Origin: Pleurotus ostreatus/Saccharomyces cerevisiae fusant
Lineage: Eukaryota > Opisthokonta
DNA length: 10,655 bases
Assembly: GCA_024196135.1 (NCBI GenBank)
Contig: JAMQCK010001220.1
Span: 1 to 10,655 of the forward strand
Direction of reading: 5' to 3'
This document shows, piece by piece, positions 8,898-10,655 of the stretch. Below the pieces are notes generated by a model, which saw only the letters and a list, made by a program, of their open reading frames with translations, did no database searches and was not told where the DNA came from. The first letter of the stretch is position 1, and the number at the start of each line of letters is the position of its first letter. Position numbers and translations under genes: made by a program.

Positions 8898-9501
8898 AAG
8901 ACTTGCTATCCCTTTTCTTTGCGCATACACTTCGTCGTGAGCGGTGGGCAATCGCGAGAAGATAGCAAAGCTGGAGGGTCTGCAGTCTGCAGGATTGTCC
9001 GTTCTGTGGAAGGTCGTGATTTCGTGTGGTACTCCAGTGCTTTCATAAGAATGCCACACCGAGAGTAGGATCTCCATGATTTAATTCGGCAGGCGGCGGA
9101 CGGGGGAATATACGACGCGCAGTGAGCCCCTGCCAAGAGTCCATCCGCTTCTAAGAACTGTCCAGCGCTTCCTATGGACTCTCTGATGCAGCGTTCAGAT
9201 TGTGAAGTTCGGCAGCAACTTGCTTTCCAGTGTCATCGAGCTGCAGGTACGGTAGAGGGCTCAAAGTACAATGGCCACATTTGCTGCAGGGTTAGTTGTG
9301 GCCAGTGTTCGACCATCTACGAAAAGGGCGATGATGGTCACGGAGAAGAGTGAGGTGATGGTCAAAGTCCACCGTGAGTCGCAGAGCCTGGATGGCGTGA
9401 GAAAAATCTTCCTGATTTGTCAGGAGTTATGCGCTCGGCCGGCACGGACGCGTCTTGGACTCCGCACACGGGTTCCGTTTCTCAGCCATCCTCCTCTCAA
9501 C
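8898..9501. other. Tandem intergenic region: ASNSD1-like 3' end and prohibitin promoter/leader
   Basis: These 604 nt separate two plus-strand genes. No AATAAA was found near 8897. Open frames on either strand show no recognisable protein and no coherent splice joins. From 9271 a plus-strand frame opens with ATG and stays in phase with the prohibitin start at 9502, discussed as a finding. The last bases before 9502 (CTCAAC before ATGGC) form a good fungal start context. No RNA gene or repeat was seen. Confidence 0.6.
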
Positions 9502-10655
9502 ATGGCCGCATCCCAGGCCGCCTTCACCAGAGTCCTTAGTACGCAAACTTTCAGTGGAATAAGGAGCCTCTCTCAATGCAATCTGCAGTTCCCTTGGGTC
9601 TAGCCTATATTGGCTTGCGCTCGAGCATCTATGATGTCCCAGGAGGGTACCGTGCGGTTATGTTCGACAGGTTCTCCGGTGTAAAGGCTCAGGTGCGTGG
9701 TTGTAGCCCTTGGACGTATTCACAGATACTTACGAACGTCAGGCAAGCGGCGAGGGAACTCATTTGCTTGTACCATGGCTGCAGCGCGCGATCCTGTACG
9801 ACGTCCGCATCAAGCCGCGGGTACGCACCTTGTTACGCTTCATACCCCTCATGTGTTCATCTCCGATGCCAGAATATTGCTACTACCACCGGGTCCAAGG
9901 ACATGCAGATGGTGACCATAACGCTGCGCGTGCTGTCCCGCCCAGACGTGGACCAGCTCCCCAAAATCTACCAAGGCCTCGGGCAGGATTACGATGAGAG
10001 GGTGCTGCCGTCCATCGGAAACGAAGTCCTCAAGGCCATCGTGGCGCAGTTTGACGCGGCGGAACTCATCACCCAGCGTGAAGTGGTGCGGCTCGTGCAT
10101 CCTCGGCTGTACACTGCGGTGCTGATGCAGGTCGTAGGTGTCCTCAAGGATACGTCAAGAGCTCCTCGCTCGCGCGGGCGAATTCAACATCATCCTCGAG
10201 GATGTATCCATTACCCACCTTACGTTCGGCAAGGTGCGCAGTGGCGTTCATGTCCTGCGAGAGCGGAGTCTAAGAGCAGCTTAGGAATTCACGCAAGCCG
10301 TCGAGGCGAAGCAAATAGCACAGCAAGGTTCGCTATTTTACCACATATGCGCCGTCGTGTCGCGCTAACTCTGATACGCAGACGCCGAGCGCGCGAAGTT
10401 CATCGTCGAGAAGGTAAGAGGCGCATAGCATCGTGGATCCCGCACGCCGCTAACGACTCGCAGGCGGAGCAAGAGCGTCAGGCGGCGGTTATCCGCGCGG
10501 AGGGCGAGTCCGAGGCCGCCGCGACCATCTCTGCTGCGCTGCAGAAGGCTGGGGAGGCGTTCATCGCGTTCCGGAAGATCGAGGCGAGCAAGGCCATCGT
10601 GCAGTCGCTGACGTCGAACCCGAATGTGACCTACGTGCCGAGCAGCGGGGGGAAC
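9502..10655 (+). CDS. PHB1: Prohibitin 1, 3' end cut by the window (eight exons seen)
   Basis: Subunit of the mitochondrial inner-membrane prohibitin ring formed with PHB2, which scaffolds membrane proteins and modulates m-AAA protease. Exons: 9502-9538, 9589-9692, 9743-9820, 9873-10085, 10138-10233, 10285-10327, 10382-10413, 10464-10655 (introns 50-54 nt). They give 265 residues with no stop reached; yeast Phb1 has 287, so roughly 5-20 residues are missing. Residues 9-24 form a short hydrophobic anchor (about TRVLIPLGLAYIGLRS). The SPFH core follows with DVPGGYRAVMFDRFSGV, GEGTHLLVPWLQ, DVRIKPR, TTTGSKDMQMV, and YDERVLPSIGNEVLK then AQFDAAELITQRE. A coiled coil of about 175-225 (QIAQQDAERAKF, EKAEQERQ, RAEGESEAA) matches PHB1. 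TTTGSKDMQ and PWLQRAILYDVR favour PHB1 over PHB2. The apparent stop at 9601 disappears when the 50-nt intron 9539-9588 is removed. Confidence 0.95.

Noticed and set aside
8640..9077. Minus-strand frame of 145 codons starting with ATG at 9077.
   Set aside because: Its 3' half mirrors the last ASNSD1-like exon in a C/G-rich stretch, which often leaves the reverse frame open. The non-overlapping part shows no domain.
9539..9603. Apparent stop (TAG at 9601-9603) shortly after the prohibitin start.
   Set aside because: The intron 9539-9588 has proper splice ends and joins VL to IPLGLAYIGLR, as expected for PHB1.
1..10655. Search for CRISPR arrays, transposon ends, tRNA/rRNA genes, secondary-metabolite or toxin genes.
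   Set aside because: No direct-repeat arrays, terminal inverted repeats, cloverleaf-like segments or such gene families were recognised by eye on either strand.

Overview
The window looks like nuclear DNA of a filamentous basidiomycete fungus, probably an Agaricomycete. Genes are closely packed on both strands. Reading frames are cut by many very short introns (46-70 nt, GT...AG), and coding DNA is GC-rich. The recognisable products are eukaryotic housekeeping and signalling proteins. This placement is inferred from gene structure; no sequence search was run.

Four protein-coding genes are present. (1) 23-4717, plus strand: a large Rho-type guanine nucleotide exchange factor with a long disordered N-terminus, four 23-residue leucine-rich repeats, a Ser/Pro-rich linker, a DH (RhoGEF) domain and a C-terminal PH-like domain. 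It has eight exons, and its 5' end may lie outside the window. (2) 6411-5129, minus strand: a 364-residue protein with a C-terminal MYND-type zinc finger, in four exons. (3) 6600-8897, plus strand: a 574-residue ASNSD1-type protein (class II glutamine amidotransferase plus asparagine-synthase-like domain) in twelve exons, one of only 18 nt. (4) 9502 to the window end, plus strand: prohibitin 1, a mitochondrial inner-membrane SPFH protein. Eight exons are visible and the last few C-terminal codons are cut off.

Genes 1 and 2 converge on a 411-nt spacer (4718-5128). Genes 2 and 3 diverge from a 188-nt shared promoter (6412-6599) with a perfect 12-bp palindrome near its centre. Genes 3 and 4 are in tandem, separated by 604 nt (8898-9501) holding no convincing gene. 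The four genes do not look like one pathway; they seem to be ordinary neighbours. I saw no transposon, CRISPR array, RNA gene, biosynthetic cluster or other clearly new system. The points worth a second look concern protein architecture (an LRR-DH-PH fusion, a DH insertion, a MYND ligand change, altered synthetase residues), splicing (an 18-nt exon) and leader or promoter structure.

All exon models were built by hand from frame continuity, splice sites and family motifs. They have not been tested against transcripts.
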